Assembly: GCF_033283405.1 (NCBI RefSeq) | Contig: NZ_JAWMQR010000009.1 | Location: 181,428-245,427, forward strand | Direction: 5' to 3' | DNA length: 64,000 nucleotides | From: Halioxenophilus sp033283405 | Lineage (GTDB): Bacteria; Pseudomonadota; Gammaproteobacteria; Pseudomonadales; Cellvibrionaceae | Shown: positions 8,992 to 18,199 of the stretch, one piece after another | Position numbering within the stretch: position 1 is the first letter of the stretch | Layout of the letters: each line of letters starts with the position of its first letter | Position numbers and translations under genes: made by a program | Notes under the pieces: generated by a model | Told to the model about the DNA's origin: nothing | Databases searched by the model: none | The model's input: only the letters and a program-made list of their open reading frames with translations

Positions 8992-9317
8992 ATGAGCTGG
9001 CATAGGGAGATATGCGCAACCCTCTTCTACGCCTTAGGCGTCATGGCGTTGGTGGCTCTTAGCAAAGGTAGCTCCTATGGCTCTGTACCGCTATTGGGCT
9101 CCTAGGTTTTCTGCTCAGCTATCTGTTTTGGCCCAGCAGATGCCACGGTCAAGGAGACGTTGACCGTTGGGTATTTGAAGTGGTGTTTGAATGTGTAATC
9201 GAATTTCCGGTAGCGACATTTAAGTTTTTGTTGCGCGTGTTGGGCCAAGTGTTTAGCACACGGGTATCGACCTGGATATTTAACTCAGGCCCAGGTGCAA
9301 ACTTGTGTAACTTTTGA
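8992..9317 (+). pseudogene. Small membrane-protein gene broken by a frameshift
   Basis: From ATG 8992 the frame encodes a hydrophobic start (SWHREICATLFYALGVMALV, then ALSKGSSYG) and stops at a TAG about 9104. The frame one base back is open from before that stop through to TGA 9315-9317 and continues naturally (LLGFLLSYLFWP, then VDRWVFEVVFECVIEFPVATF), giving a plausible ~107-aa protein with two hydrophobic segments. A single lost base around 9080-9100 would explain the break. I do not recognise the family. It may be a decayed gene or a sequencing error; no slippery heptamer is seen. Confidence 0.4.
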
Positions 9318-9331
9318 TTGGCAAAAAACTG

Positions 9332-9730
9332 ATGAGCCCAAATAGCGATCCGTCTAAATTTAAATACCACAAATATTGCGTGACCGAGGTAAGCGGATTA
9401 TTGGTTGCACAATCTTTGCCCCAGGGTGACATAAAACTATTTCTGTTCGACAGCAGTGCTGCCACAGCGGCTCAACTGCTGACTGAGATCATCAGCAGCC
9501 CAGCGCTGTTGCAAAATAGCAGCGAAAAAATAGAGATCAAAGACGGCGCTCTACTTGAATTCCTATTACCCCATCTACCTGCAAGCCAAGCGATAGCCGA
9601 GCCTTGTTGTTATGAAGCCCGTTTAACGGGCACCATCAATTTTGACTCCCAGCCGATTCAATTGCTGGAGATCTCCTACGCGCAGCTCATGCGCAACACT
9701 CAGGTTTTGCGATACAGTCCTGCGCAATAG
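9332..9730 (+). CDS. Hypothetical protein, about 132 aa
   Basis: I do not recognise this protein. The frame opens at a TTG (9314) inside the end of the disrupted upstream gene; ATG 9332 is the first ATG and is used here. The product is cytoplasmic, without membrane segments, and rich in Ala, Leu and Ser. Its regular beta/alpha pattern (FKYHKYCVTEVSGLLVAQSL, IKLFLFDSSAATAAQLLTEI) could suit a small regulatory or adaptor domain. It lies just before a diguanylate cyclase on the same strand, with 166 bases between, so a shared role is possible but unproven. Confidence 0.55.
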   Translation: MSPNSDPSKFKYHKYCVTEVSGLLVAQSLPQGDIKLFLFDSSAATAAQLLTEIISSPALLQNSSEKIEIKDGALLEFLLPHLPASQAIAEPCCYEARLTGTINFDSQPIQLLEISYAQLMRNTQVLRYSPAQ

Positions 9731-9896
9731 CCTGCTTTTTTAATTTTAATAGCCCGTTTTTTAAACAGCAGCCTCAGCCGGTCTGCGTGGCTGCCAATAA
9801 AAACTGGTTACTTTAGAAAACTCTACTATGCTATAGCTCGCGTGCGCATAAACTCTCTGGTTTGGCGCTTCTGTCTGTTTGCTAGGAAGGCTGCTT

Positions 9897-11201
9897 GTGT
9901 TCAACTCCCTAAAATCACGCTTGATATTGGCGATGTTGGCCAGTTCTCTGTTGGCGTTGACTGCGGTCGCATTGGTGACTCCGAAGCTGATTGAACAGCG
10001 CTTCATCTCTGCCGCCAAAGCGCAGCACTATAAAATTTTTCAGCAGAGCATTGCCGGCTTTTTACAACAGAATCCTCTGCCACAGGATCAAGCGTGGGGC
10101 ACAGAGGCTCAGGCTTATCAGTTCGCGCGTTACCTGCGTGAATACAGGCATAGCCAACCGGGGCAGAGGTCCGATTCCGAACCCGGGCTGCCACGGCCAC
10201 CGGCACCCCGCTCGGCACCCTTTGAATTTATCGTGGTGGATTACCAAGGTCATGTGCTGGTGCCTAGTAAGCATTTTGATGTGGGCGAACGGCTTCATCT
10301 GGCTGATTACCCGGTAAAAGATCCGATCAAGGTTGATGGTAAAACCCTTGCCTATGCCATCACCCAGGATGCTCCCGCACTAACCGCCATCGATAAAACC
10401 TATCTGGACGTTCTGCGCACCTCGCTCTATACCGGCCTGTTGTTTGCGCTGGTGGTGATTTTGATTGTGGGTTATTTCTGGGGGAACCGGCTCTCCTGGC
10501 GTCTGCAGCAGTTAATCAGAGCGGTGGAGGGGATGGGCAATGGTCAGTTACACCAGCGGGTGGAGTCCAACTCCACCGACGAAGTGGGCGCCCTGGCAAG
10601 GGCTTTTAATCGGATGAATGAGGAGCTGGTGAATACCTACCAGCAGTTGCAGGTTTCCCACCAAACCATTGCTCAACAGGCGCGGGAGCTGAAAGAGTTG
10701 AGTATCCGCGATGAGTTGACCGGACTCCATAATCGCCGTTTTTTCAATGAACAGTTTCGTCTGCTGCACGCCAACGCCGTGCGCTATGGCCAGCCATTCG
10801 CGGTGGTGCTGGGCGATATCGACCGCTTTAAATCGATCAACGACAACTTCTCCCACAGTGTGGGTGATGCGGTGTTGCATCGGGTGGCGGAGCTTATCAG
10901 TAGCAATGTGCGAGAGGGCGATATCGTGGCTCGCTACGGCGGTGAGGAGCTGGCCATTATTCTGCCCGAAGCCGATGTTGGTGAAGCCTTTACCATGATT
11001 GAACGAATTCGCCTGCGTATCGCCGAGTTTGATTGGCAATCGCTGCAACCGGGCTTACAGGTGACCATCAGTTTTGGTTTGGCAACAGAACTGGGCAAGG
11101 ATGACTGCATGACCATGCTCAATCTGGCCGACCAGCACCTCTATCTGGCCAAGGAACGCGGTCGCAACCGTTCGGTTGTCGCCCTGGCCGAAGCCGAGTA
11201 A
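9897..11201 (+). CDS. Membrane-bound GGDEF diguanylate cyclase with HAMP domain
   Basis: 434 aa. An N-terminal TM segment (about 10-28) is followed by a periplasmic sensor domain of ~140 residues, a second TM (about 175-195, YTGLLFALVVILIVGYF), a HAMP linker (about 200-250) and a C-terminal GGDEF domain. The active-site loop is GGEEL (348-352). An inhibitory I-site RxxD (Arg339-Asp342) lies exactly five residues before it, so the enzyme should make c-di-GMP and be product-inhibited. I chose GTG 9897 because AGGAAGG sits six bases upstream; the earlier TTG at 9879 lacks a site. With NosP-NahK also present, it adds to c-di-GMP or biofilm signalling in this window. Confidence 0.92.
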   Translation: MFNSLKSRLILAMLASSLLALTAVALVTPKLIEQRFISAAKAQHYKIFQQSIAGFLQQNPLPQDQAWGTEAQAYQFARYLREYRHSQPGQRSDSEPGLPRPPAPRSAPFEFIVVDYQGHVLVPSKHFDVGERLHLADYPVKDPIKVDGKTLAYAITQDAPALTAIDKTYLDVLRTSLYTGLLFALVVILIVGYFWGNRLSWRLQQLIRAVEGMGNGQLHQRVESNSTDEVGALARAFNRMNEELVNTYQQLQVSHQTIAQQARELKELSIRDELTGLHNRRFFNEQFRLLHANAVRYGQPFAVVLGDIDRFKSINDNFSHSVGDAVLHRVAELISSNVREGDIVARYGGEELAIILPEADVGEAFTMIERIRLRIAEFDWQSLQPGLQVTISFGLATELGKDDCMTMLNLADQHLYLAKERGRNRSVVALAEAE

Positions 11202-11435
11202 TCGCTCGCTTTAGCCACCAAGCGTGTGGCTATCAACAGCGCCCCAATTTCACTTGCTGGAAAGCTCTCTCCGGGTTGCCCGGCTTGCGACGACTGTGAG
11301 TGGGGTATACCCTAGCGGCTGTTCTATTTTTAGTGGTTAGGTGGCGCTGGCGGGTATCAGGCCGACCCTTGCGGTGTGGCCCGCGGCTGGCGCTGGCAGT
11401 TCTCTTTTCTGTTTGCCTCTGCTCGGAACACCCCT

Positions 11436-12620
11436 ATGGCGAATACTCTGCTTCTGGGTACCCGCAAAGGTACCGTCATTTTTGATCGCACCGCCTCCGG
11501 CTGGCAGCCTCGCCCCATCGCCCACAGTGGCATCCCGGTCTGCTACGCTGCTCGCGACCCACGCGATGGCACGCTCTGGGCATCCCTCGACCACGGTCAC
11601 TGGGGGCCCAAACTCTCCCGCTCCAAAGATGGTGGCCACACCTGGGAAGATGCCCCCGCCATTAAATACCCCGCCGGCGCCCGGCACATTGTGCAGTACC
11701 TGCCCAGCCCCGATTTTGATCCCACGGCGCCCATTGGAGAGCCGGAATACAAAGCCGCTTGTGTTTATAAAATCTGGAACATTACTTTTGGCAGCGCCGA
11801 GCAGCCCGGCCGCCTCTACGCCGGTACCGTTCCCGGTGGACTGTTTGTCAGCGACGACGGCGGCGACTCTTGGCAGCTCAACCGCCCCCTATGGAACCAC
11901 CCCAGTCGTGGCGGCGATCTCTTTGCCGGGCCTGCTGCCAGCGAAACCCATTGGGGCGGTACTCCCGCGAGCATCGACTACGGTGTGTTTGAGCCCGGTA
12001 TTCACTCGATTGTGGTCAATCCGCAAAATCCCAACCACCTCACCGTCGCCGCCTCATCGGCGGGGGTATTGGTCTCCACCGATGGCGGCGAGAGCTGGGC
12101 CGGCCGCAACCGGGGTATGTTGATGGACTACCTGCCGGAGCCGGCGGCCGAGTGGGGACACGACCCCCATTTTGTTACCGCCTGCCCGGGCCAGCCCGAC
12201 CACCTTTGGCAGCAGAACCACTGCGGTGTTTTTTACAGCAGCGATGGCGCCAACAGTTGGCGGAAGGTAAGTCAGCTCTCTACCGGCGTTCACTTTGGTT
12301 TTCCCATAGCGGTCGATGAGCAGGACGGGCGCACCGCCTGGGTGGTGCCGGCCCGGGCCGATTCCGAACGCACCACCATCAATGGCGGCCTGTTTGTGGC
12401 GCGCACCCGAGATGGTGGCGAAAGCTGGCAGGCCCTGCGCGACGGTTTACCCCAGGCCAATGCCTACGACATAGTGCTGCGCCACGGACTCGATGTAGCC
12501 GGCGACAGCCTCTGTTTTGGCACTACCACCGGCAATGTCTATGTGTCAGAGAATCGCGGCGACTCCTGGCAATGCCTGGGTAATAATCTGCCGCCGGTCT
12601 ATTCGGTTCGCTTTGGATAA
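11436..12620 (+). CDS. BNR/sialidase-like beta-propeller protein
   Basis: 394 aa with no signal peptide. It has several Asp-box (BNR) repeats of the S-x-D-x-G-x-x-W kind: SKDGGHTWED (about 65), SDDGGDSWQL (about 140), STDGGESWAG (about 215), SSDGANSWRK (about 270), TRDGGESWQA (about 330) and SENRGDSWQC (about 375). It therefore folds as a six- or seven-bladed propeller of the WD40/YVTN/BNR-like superfamily. A glycosidase activity is not implied: the propeller starts at residue 1 and sialidase catalytic residues are not evident. ATG 11436 is preferred to upstream in-frame codons because the sequence starts cleanly with ANTLLLGTRKGTVIF. A MoaD/ThiS-like gene follows five bases later, so the two are probably co-transcribed. 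Confidence 0.85.
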   Translation: MANTLLLGTRKGTVIFDRTASGWQPRPIAHSGIPVCYAARDPRDGTLWASLDHGHWGPKLSRSKDGGHTWEDAPAIKYPAGARHIVQYLPSPDFDPTAPIGEPEYKAACVYKIWNITFGSAEQPGRLYAGTVPGGLFVSDDGGDSWQLNRPLWNHPSRGGDLFAGPAASETHWGGTPASIDYGVFEPGIHSIVVNPQNPNHLTVAASSAGVLVSTDGGESWAGRNRGMLMDYLPEPAAEWGHDPHFVTACPGQPDHLWQQNHCGVFYSSDGANSWRKVSQLSTGVHFGFPIAVDEQDGRTAWVVPARADSERTTINGGLFVARTRDGGESWQALRDGLPQANAYDIVLRHGLDVAGDSLCFGTTTGNVYVSENRGDSWQCLGNNLPPVYSVRFG

Positions 12621-12625
12621 CCGCT

Positions 12626-12904
12626 ATGCCCACTGTCGCGCTGACCACCCACCTCTACCGGTTTTTTCCGCAACTGCAGGCGCAAACCATTAGCGTGCCG
12701 GCCGGGTCGGTGGCGGAGGTGATTGGTGCGATTGATCGGTTTGCCCCTGGTTTTGCCGATTACCTCTTGGATGATAACGGCAGCCTGCGGCGGCATGTGT
12801 TTATCAGCGTTGATAAGCGGGTGGTGGTCGATCGCAAACGATTGAGCGACCAGGTTCCCGAGCAGGGTATCGTCCATATTTTCCAGGCGCTGACAGGGGG
12901 TTGA
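12626..12904 (+). CDS. MoaD/ThiS-family ubiquitin-like sulfur-carrier protein
   Basis: 92 aa. The beta-grasp pattern (VALTTHLYRFFPQL, then SVPAGSVAEVIGAIDRFAPG, then RRHVFISVDKRVV) ends in the diagnostic Gly-Gly (residues 91-92), which in MoaD and ThiS is adenylated and thiocarboxylated. No moaE, thiG or E1-like gene is nearby, so it is probably a stand-alone carrier linked to the BNR-propeller gene just upstream. Its stop (12902-12904) directly abuts the TTG start of the next gene. Confidence 0.82.
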   Translation: MPTVALTTHLYRFFPQLQAQTISVPAGSVAEVIGAIDRFAPGFADYLLDDNGSLRRHVFISVDKRVVVDRKRLSDQVPEQGIVHIFQALTGG

Positions 12905-13285
12905 TTGATCGCTACACTCAAGCGTTGGGCGCGCCAATTAAAAGCCTATACTTACGCACTCTATCTGGTCTCCAAGCACCCGGAGGTGCCTTGGCCGACC
13001 AAACTCTTTATTGCGTTGATCGTCGCCTATGCCTTGAGCCCGATCGACCTGATTCCCGATTTTATTCCGGTGTTGGGTTATCTCGATGATCTGTTGCTGC
13101 TGCCGTTGGCCATTTGGTTGGCCATCAAATTAATTCCGCACGAAGTGTGGCAGGAGTGTGTCGTCGAAGCCGAAGCGACCCTGGCGGCGCTGCCAACCAG
13201 CCGGGTGGCGGGCCTGGTGGTGGTGGCGATTTGGCTACTTATTCTGCTGGCTATTGGCTTCTGGCTGTGGGGCAAAATGGTTTAA
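12905..13285 (+). CDS. YkvA-like DUF1232 membrane protein
   Basis: 126 aa. The DUF1232 signature is clear: PWPTKLFIALIVAYALSPID, followed at once by LIPDFIPVLGYLDDLLLL. A C-terminal TM (about 100-122, VAGLVVVAIWLLILLAIGFW) gives two or three membrane segments in all. The function of the family is unknown. The start is a TTG directly after the MoaD-like stop, consistent with translational coupling; no better start exists nearby. Confidence 0.85.
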   Translation: MIATLKRWARQLKAYTYALYLVSKHPEVPWPTKLFIALIVAYALSPIDLIPDFIPVLGYLDDLLLLPLAIWLAIKLIPHEVWQECVVEAEATLAALPTSRVAGLVVVAIWLLILLAIGFWLWGKMV

Positions 13286-13356
13286 CGCCAATTGACCAAA
13301 GAGGAGCTCTGCCAATCTGCAGGTCTACCAAGCTGCGACCAGCAGGTGACAAAGTG

Positions 13357-15648
13357 CTAAGAGGTGATGAGTTTAATTGCCACCGGTTCACCGGCTGCTG
13401 CCTGGCGCTTGCCAGCCACCTTTAACGGCGCACACTGGTTGTTATCTTCCAGTATCACCACACACTCCAGGCACTGGATACATTCGTCGTAATCGATCTT
13501 GCCCTGTTTATCGATCGCCTGAATACCACAGCGGTGACGACACAACTGGCAGGGTGAGCCGCACTCCAGCCGCCGCTGTAACCATTCAAAATGGTGCAGT
13601 TTGCCAGCCAATGCCAAAAAGGCACCCAGCGGGCAGAGGTAGCGGCAGTAGAATTTGTGCACAAACAGGCCCATACCAAGCAGCACCAGAGCGTAGATCA
13701 CAAACGGCCACTCGCGAATAAAACCCAAGGTAATTGCCGTTTTAAAGGGCTCCACCTCGGCCATCTTTTCGGCGGCGGTAATCGAGATCAGCGCCGTGCC
13801 GATTAGGCCCGCCAGAATAAAATATTTCAGCCAGCGCAGCCGCTGGTGCAGTTGGGCAGAGATGCGCAGTTGGCGAATATTTAATTTGTCCGCCGCCAGA
13901 GCCAACCACTCCTGCAGCACACCAAATGGGCAGAGCCAGCCACAAAAGAGGCCGCGCCCCCATAAAATCAGCGACGCCAACACATACAGCCATAAAATTA
14001 AAATGATTGGATCCAACAGATAAACCGAGAGGTCCATATTATTTTTCAGTGCCAGCAACAGCGGGTAGATATTCACCACACTCAACTGCCCCTGGGCATG
14101 GAAACCGATAAAAATCAGAGTAAAGGCCAAAAAGCCGTGTCGTATCCAGCTAAAATTTTTGTCCGGTTTAATGATTGCCTGCTGGCGGGTAAAGATCACC
14201 GTTAACAGTGCCAGGCCCGCCAGCAGCAGGGCGATATCCCACACCCGGCCCAGCCACAGTTTTACCCAGGGTTGGTCGCGCCAGCTCTTTTGCGGGGCGG
14301 CAATGGTTTCAAATAAATTGGCGGGTAGCTGTTGTGTGTGGTTGAACTCAACCGCTTGCGACTGCAGAAAATTCTTTGTCAGGCTGATGGTCAGGCTTAA
14401 CTGAAAAGGTTCGGCGGGGTTGAAGCCTGCTTGTGAGCGAATACGAAACAGACGCAGGTTGTCGAGCTGCGGTGCGTCTGCCACCAGGGCCGGCGCGCTC
14501 ATATGAAAGAAGTTCAGGTCCCTTAGGGCAATGGGCAGATCATGTTGTGTTAATGCGATACGGTCGGGCAGGGTGCCGGGGCGGAACTCCTCTCCCAGAT
14601 AATCGTAAAAACCTTCGGACATTACCGCCACGGCGTGTTCGCCAGGTTCCAGTTTGCTCATTAAGCGCTGGTAGTCGGCTTCACCCAAAAAGTTGCGGCC
14701 GATCATGGGTGGGTTTAAATAGATCAAATAGAGGGTGGTGCTGGCCTGATCACTGTCGGCGACCGGGTCGGCAAAACTGCTGAGCGGTGCCCGCAGCTTC
14801 TCCTCAACGGCGGCCCGGCTCACTTGCCAGGGCTGCACCAAACCACTAGCCATTAATTCCGGCCAACTCAGTGGTTGGTAGAGATCCTGGCGGACAAGCA
14901 CGGAGGTTGCCTGGGCAAACTCACCTATCACATGGCGGGCCACCTCCCGGGCGGAGGAGATAATGGTGTCGTTAATCACCATTACCGAAACCGTCGCCTT
15001 GGTAATGCCATCAAAGTAGGTGTTGCCATCCACCTTGCCTTGGCCACTTTTGGGCTGGCCAATAATAATGCGTTCCGACAGGTTATGGTTTTTGTACTGT
15101 CCGACAAAATCGATCAGAGGCTGCGGCCCCAGGCCGTGTAAAAAGATGGGCTCGTGATGATGCAATACTCTTAAGCCGGTGACCGTACCCTTGGTATCCA
15201 TACCGATCAACAGATTAATGCGTTCGCCGGAAAAGCCTTTCAGGTCAACAAAATCATTACTGGTAAATAGATACCCGATAACTTCATTGAGCTGATACAC
15301 CACCCAAATGGGCAGCTCGTTGTAGCCGCTCTCTACCCGCGTGGCACTGGGGAAAAAATTGGCCACATCCGGCTCAATTGCCTCCAAGCTCAACGGCTCC
15401 GCCCGCCCAGGACCCGGAACCAACAGCACAGCCAGCAGCAGCGCACGTCCAAAGGTGGTTATTTTGAAGAGTGTAGGGGCGTTCGGCGAATGCCCACCTG
15501 CGCAGCTAATCAGAGGCCAGCCGGAGCGCAACCCAAAGAACGTAGGGGCGTGCGGCGCACGCCCAAAAGCAGAGGGCGCACGCCCGGGGTAACGCACAAC
15601 GGCACACAACAGTCGCCAAAAGAGGATCAGCCAAGGCATGAGCAGCAC
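13357..15648 (-). CDS. NosR/NirI-like flavin and 4Fe-4S membrane protein
   Basis: Up to 763 aa. A secreted N-terminal domain of about 350 residues has an FMN_bind-type flavinylation motif (DGITKATVSVMV, about residue 210), where ApbE would attach FMN. It is followed by five or more TM segments holding the polyferredoxin motifs CGWLCPFG and CRYLCPLG, and a C-terminal ferredoxin-like cluster (CGSPCQLCRHRC, CIQCLEC). NosR-type proteins pass electrons across the inner membrane. There is no nos gene here, so the partner is unknown; the TonB receptor is divergently transcribed. The start is uncertain: GTG 15648 or ATG 15639 puts two palindromic repeats in frame within the signal-peptide region. Confidence 0.88.
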   Translation of the reverse strand: MLLMPWLILFWRLLCAVVRYPGRAPSAFGRAPHAPTFFGLRSGWPLISCAGGHSPNAPTLFKITTFGRALLLAVLLVPGPGRAEPLSLEAIEPDVANFFPSATRVESGYNELPIWVVYQLNEVIGYLFTSNDFVDLKGFSGERINLLIGMDTKGTVTGLRVLHHHEPIFLHGLGPQPLIDFVGQYKNHNLSERIIIGQPKSGQGKVDGNTYFDGITKATVSVMVINDTIISSAREVARHVIGEFAQATSVLVRQDLYQPLSWPELMASGLVQPWQVSRAAVEEKLRAPLSSFADPVADSDQASTTLYLIYLNPPMIGRNFLGEADYQRLMSKLEPGEHAVAVMSEGFYDYLGEEFRPGTLPDRIALTQHDLPIALRDLNFFHMSAPALVADAPQLDNLRLFRIRSQAGFNPAEPFQLSLTISLTKNFLQSQAVEFNHTQQLPANLFETIAAPQKSWRDQPWVKLWLGRVWDIALLLAGLALLTVIFTRQQAIIKPDKNFSWIRHGFLAFTLIFIGFHAQGQLSVVNIYPLLLALKNNMDLSVYLLDPIILILWLYVLASLILWGRGLFCGWLCPFGVLQEWLALAADKLNIRQLRISAQLHQRLRWLKYFILAGLIGTALISITAAEKMAEVEPFKTAITLGFIREWPFVIYALVLLGMGLFVHKFYCRYLCPLGAFLALAGKLHHFEWLQRRLECGSPCQLCRHRCGIQAIDKQGKIDYDECIQCLECVVILEDNNQCAPLKVAGKRQAAAGEPVAIKLITS
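15473..15565. repeat. Two REP-like palindromic repeats inside the NosR-like reading frame
   Basis: Two 24-bp copies of GTAGGGGCGTKCGGCGMAYG plus CCCA lie at 15473-15496 and 15542-15565, 69 bases apart (23 codons). Each is itself an inverted repeat; copy two is a perfect GGGCGTGC/GCACGCCC stem over a 3-base loop. A third partial arm (GGGCGCACGCCC) follows near 15573. They are read in frame as GRAPHAPTF and GHSPNAPTL in the NosR-like protein. Confidence 0.8.
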
Positions 15649-15895
15649 TCAGGTCAGGTTTATTATTCTTCCTCAGAGTGTTCAACGATCGCCGGGGTAA
15701 AACAATTCGACCTCCGGTGCTGGCGGTTACTACTTTGGTAGCTGTTTCGCGCGCTATAAAGCGAAACCAGAGAGAGAAAAGTAGGGCAGTACTAAAGTCG
15801 CAAAAAACAGTACGGCAATAGACCCTACTGATAATTGCCCAGCGTTTTGCAAACGCTAGCATGGGGTGGCCAAGTGATAACTGCGCAGGTGCCAC

Positions 15896-18199
15896 ATGAC
15901 TATAACAATAAATTTATTCACATCACGCTCTCTGAATATTGCTCTGGTGGCTTTGCCCATTACGCTGTCGATGGTTATGCATTCAGCAATGACTCGGGCG
16001 AGTGTCGCTAATGAAAATATTTTGGAAGAGGTTGAGGTAGTCGGCAGCAGTCCATTAACGGTGGGCAATAGCGACGGCCGCGAGCCCTTTCACGTGCAAA
16101 TTTTCAGCGCCGACGATATGCAGCAGGCCAATGGCTATTCGGTAGCCTCGTTGCTGGAGCAGCAGGCAGCCTCCATCACCGTCAACGATGCCCAAAACAG
16201 TCTGTTGCAACCGGACGTGCGCTTTCGCGGCTATACCGCCTCACCGCTGCTTGGCTCCTCCCAGGGGGTGGCCGTCTATTTTAATGGGGTACGGATCAAC
16301 GAAACCTTTGGTGATACCGTCAATTGGGATCTGTTGCCGCAGTCGGTGATTGAGCGCATGGGGTTGGTGGCCGGTGCCAACCCGGTCTATGGCCAGAACG
16401 CTCTCGGCGGTGCCTTGATAATGGAGGGTAAAAACGGCTTTACCAGTGAGCCGGGTTCGGTAGCGGTCACCACCGGTGATTTCGGTCGCGAGCAGATCAG
16501 TGCCAGCCGGGCATTCAAGCGAGAGGATTGGGGGCTTTTGTTGGCGGCGGAAAAACTGCGCGAGGAGGGCTGGCGTGACTACTCGGCCACCGATGCCAAT
16601 CACCTCTACAGTGCACTCAGTTGGCAGGGGAATAGGGCCAGCCACGAGCTAACCTGGCTCTGGGCAAGCACGCGTATGAACGGCAACGGCGCTGCCCCCG
16701 AAGCGTTATTGGCGAAAGAGCGCAGTGCGGTGTTCACCCACCCCGACCAGACGCAAAACCGATTAAATATGGTGATTCTCTCCTCCCGTTACACCTTTGC
16801 CGAAACGGGTCGTTTCTCATCTTCACTTTTTTATCGACGGCTTAGCACCGACACCTTTAACGGCGATGGCAGTGACAGCGAGCGGTGTGATGACGGTTTA
16901 TGGCTATGCGATGACGGCGAACTGTTAACGGATGAGCGCGGTGTGCCGGTGGCCGAGAGCTTCAATGCCATTAATAACCTTAGCCAACGGCAGCAACAGA
17001 GTTGGGGGTTGGCACTGGTGGCGAGTAACAGTTACCCGCTGCTGGCGGTGAATCACGATATCACCGTGGGTGCCGACTACTACGCCGGGCGGGCGCAATT
17101 CCGCTCGCAGGTGGAGTATGCCACCTTAACCGAAGATCGGGCGACCACCCATTCCGGCCGCTTTAATCCCGAGGCGGCAACGCTGCTGGATACCTCGCAG
17201 AATATGTTCTCGCTCTACGCCAGTGACGCCATCGCTGTAACCGAGGCCACGCAACTGTTGCTGAGCCTGCGTTATAACCGGGTGAAAATTGGTGGCGATG
17301 ATCGCAGTGGCGAGCGGCCAGAGCTAACCGCCAATCACTACTACCACCGTATCAATGGCGGGGTAGGGCTCAGCCATCAATGGCGGCAAACGGTGGCCTT
17401 TTACGGCGGGGTTTACCAATCGTCGCGCACGCCATCGCCCATCGAGCTGGCCTGCTCACACGAACAGGCGCCCTGTAATCTACCCAATACTTTTTTGGCC
17501 GACCCACCACTGGACGATATTGTTGCCCGCAATATCGAGCTGGGCGCGCGTGGCGATAGTGAACAAAATCAGTGGCAGTTGGGGCTGTTTCATACCCGCA
17601 ACCACAACGATATTCATTTTCAAACCACCGGTGGCGTCTCTTCCAATGAGGGTTTTTTTCGCAACATTGGCGATACGGTTTTTCAGGGGCTGGAGGCGAG
17701 TTTCAGTCGCCACTATAGCAACTGGTTCTGGCAGGTTAATTACACCGCGCTAGCGGCCACCTATGCCGATGCCTTCTACGCCTATTCGCCCAACCACCCG
17801 GACTTTGACGGAGACGCACTACTGGTTGAGCGGGGTAATTATCTGCCCGGAATTGCCCGTCATACGCTAAAGCTGCTGGTTGATTACCAATGGTCGGAAC
17901 AGTGGCAGTGGGGATTGGCTGTTAATGCTGGCAGTGGTGTCTACCTGCGCGGTGACGAGGCCAATCTCGATCACCGCACCCATGGCTATTGGCTGGCCAA
18001 CGCTTGGCTCAATTGGCAGCCGCGGCCGGCCTTGGCGGTGCGCTTGGAGGTAAACAATCTCTTTAATCGAGAGTACCAGCGCTTTGGCCTTTATGGCGAA
18101 GTCGATGAGGTGATGCCCGAGCTGGATGACAGCCCCCGCTTTTTAAGCCCGGCCAATCCGCGCGCGGCTTTTCTTACCCTGCGTTATCAATGGCAGTAG
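15896..18199 (+). CDS. TonB-dependent outer-membrane receptor
   Basis: 767 aa. A signal-like N-terminus of about 40 residues is followed by a TonB-box-like EEVEVVG and a plug domain (YSVASLLEQQAASITVNDAQ, VRFRGYTASPLLG, NPVYGQNALGGALIMEGKNG). A 22-strand barrel follows and ends in the aromatic C-terminus FLTLRYQWQ. The plug and barrel pattern is typical of TonB receptors taking up metal chelates, vitamins or other scarce solutes. The substrate cannot be read from sequence. Lying between a NosR-like gene and a porin and near a putatively lanthanide-dependent dehydrogenase, a metal-chelate role is conceivable but is only inference. A terminator follows at 18349. Confidence 0.93.
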   Translation: MTITINLFTSRSLNIALVALPITLSMVMHSAMTRASVANENILEEVEVVGSSPLTVGNSDGREPFHVQIFSADDMQQANGYSVASLLEQQAASITVNDAQNSLLQPDVRFRGYTASPLLGSSQGVAVYFNGVRINETFGDTVNWDLLPQSVIERMGLVAGANPVYGQNALGGALIMEGKNGFTSEPGSVAVTTGDFGREQISASRAFKREDWGLLLAAEKLREEGWRDYSATDANHLYSALSWQGNRASHELTWLWASTRMNGNGAAPEALLAKERSAVFTHPDQTQNRLNMVILSSRYTFAETGRFSSSLFYRRLSTDTFNGDGSDSERCDDGLWLCDDGELLTDERGVPVAESFNAINNLSQRQQQSWGLALVASNSYPLLAVNHDITVGADYYAGRAQFRSQVEYATLTEDRATTHSGRFNPEAATLLDTSQNMFSLYASDAIAVTEATQLLLSLRYNRVKIGGDDRSGERPELTANHYYHRINGGVGLSHQWRQTVAFYGGVYQSSRTPSPIELACSHEQAPCNLPNTFLADPPLDDIVARNIELGARGDSEQNQWQLGLFHTRNHNDIHFQTTGGVSSNEGFFRNIGDTVFQGLEASFSRHYSNWFWQVNYTALAATYADAFYAYSPNHPDFDGDALLVERGNYLPGIARHTLKLLVDYQWSEQWQWGLAVNAGSGVYLRGDEANLDHRTHGYWLANAWLNWQPRPALAVRLEVNNLFNREYQRFGLYGEVDEVMPELDDSPRFLSPANPRAAFLTLRYQWQ

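Noticed and set aside
11436..12620. BNR-repeat protein as a sialidase
   Set aside because: Asp-box repeats alone do not show glycosidase activity; catalytic Arg triad, Tyr and Glu are not evident and there is no signal peptide.
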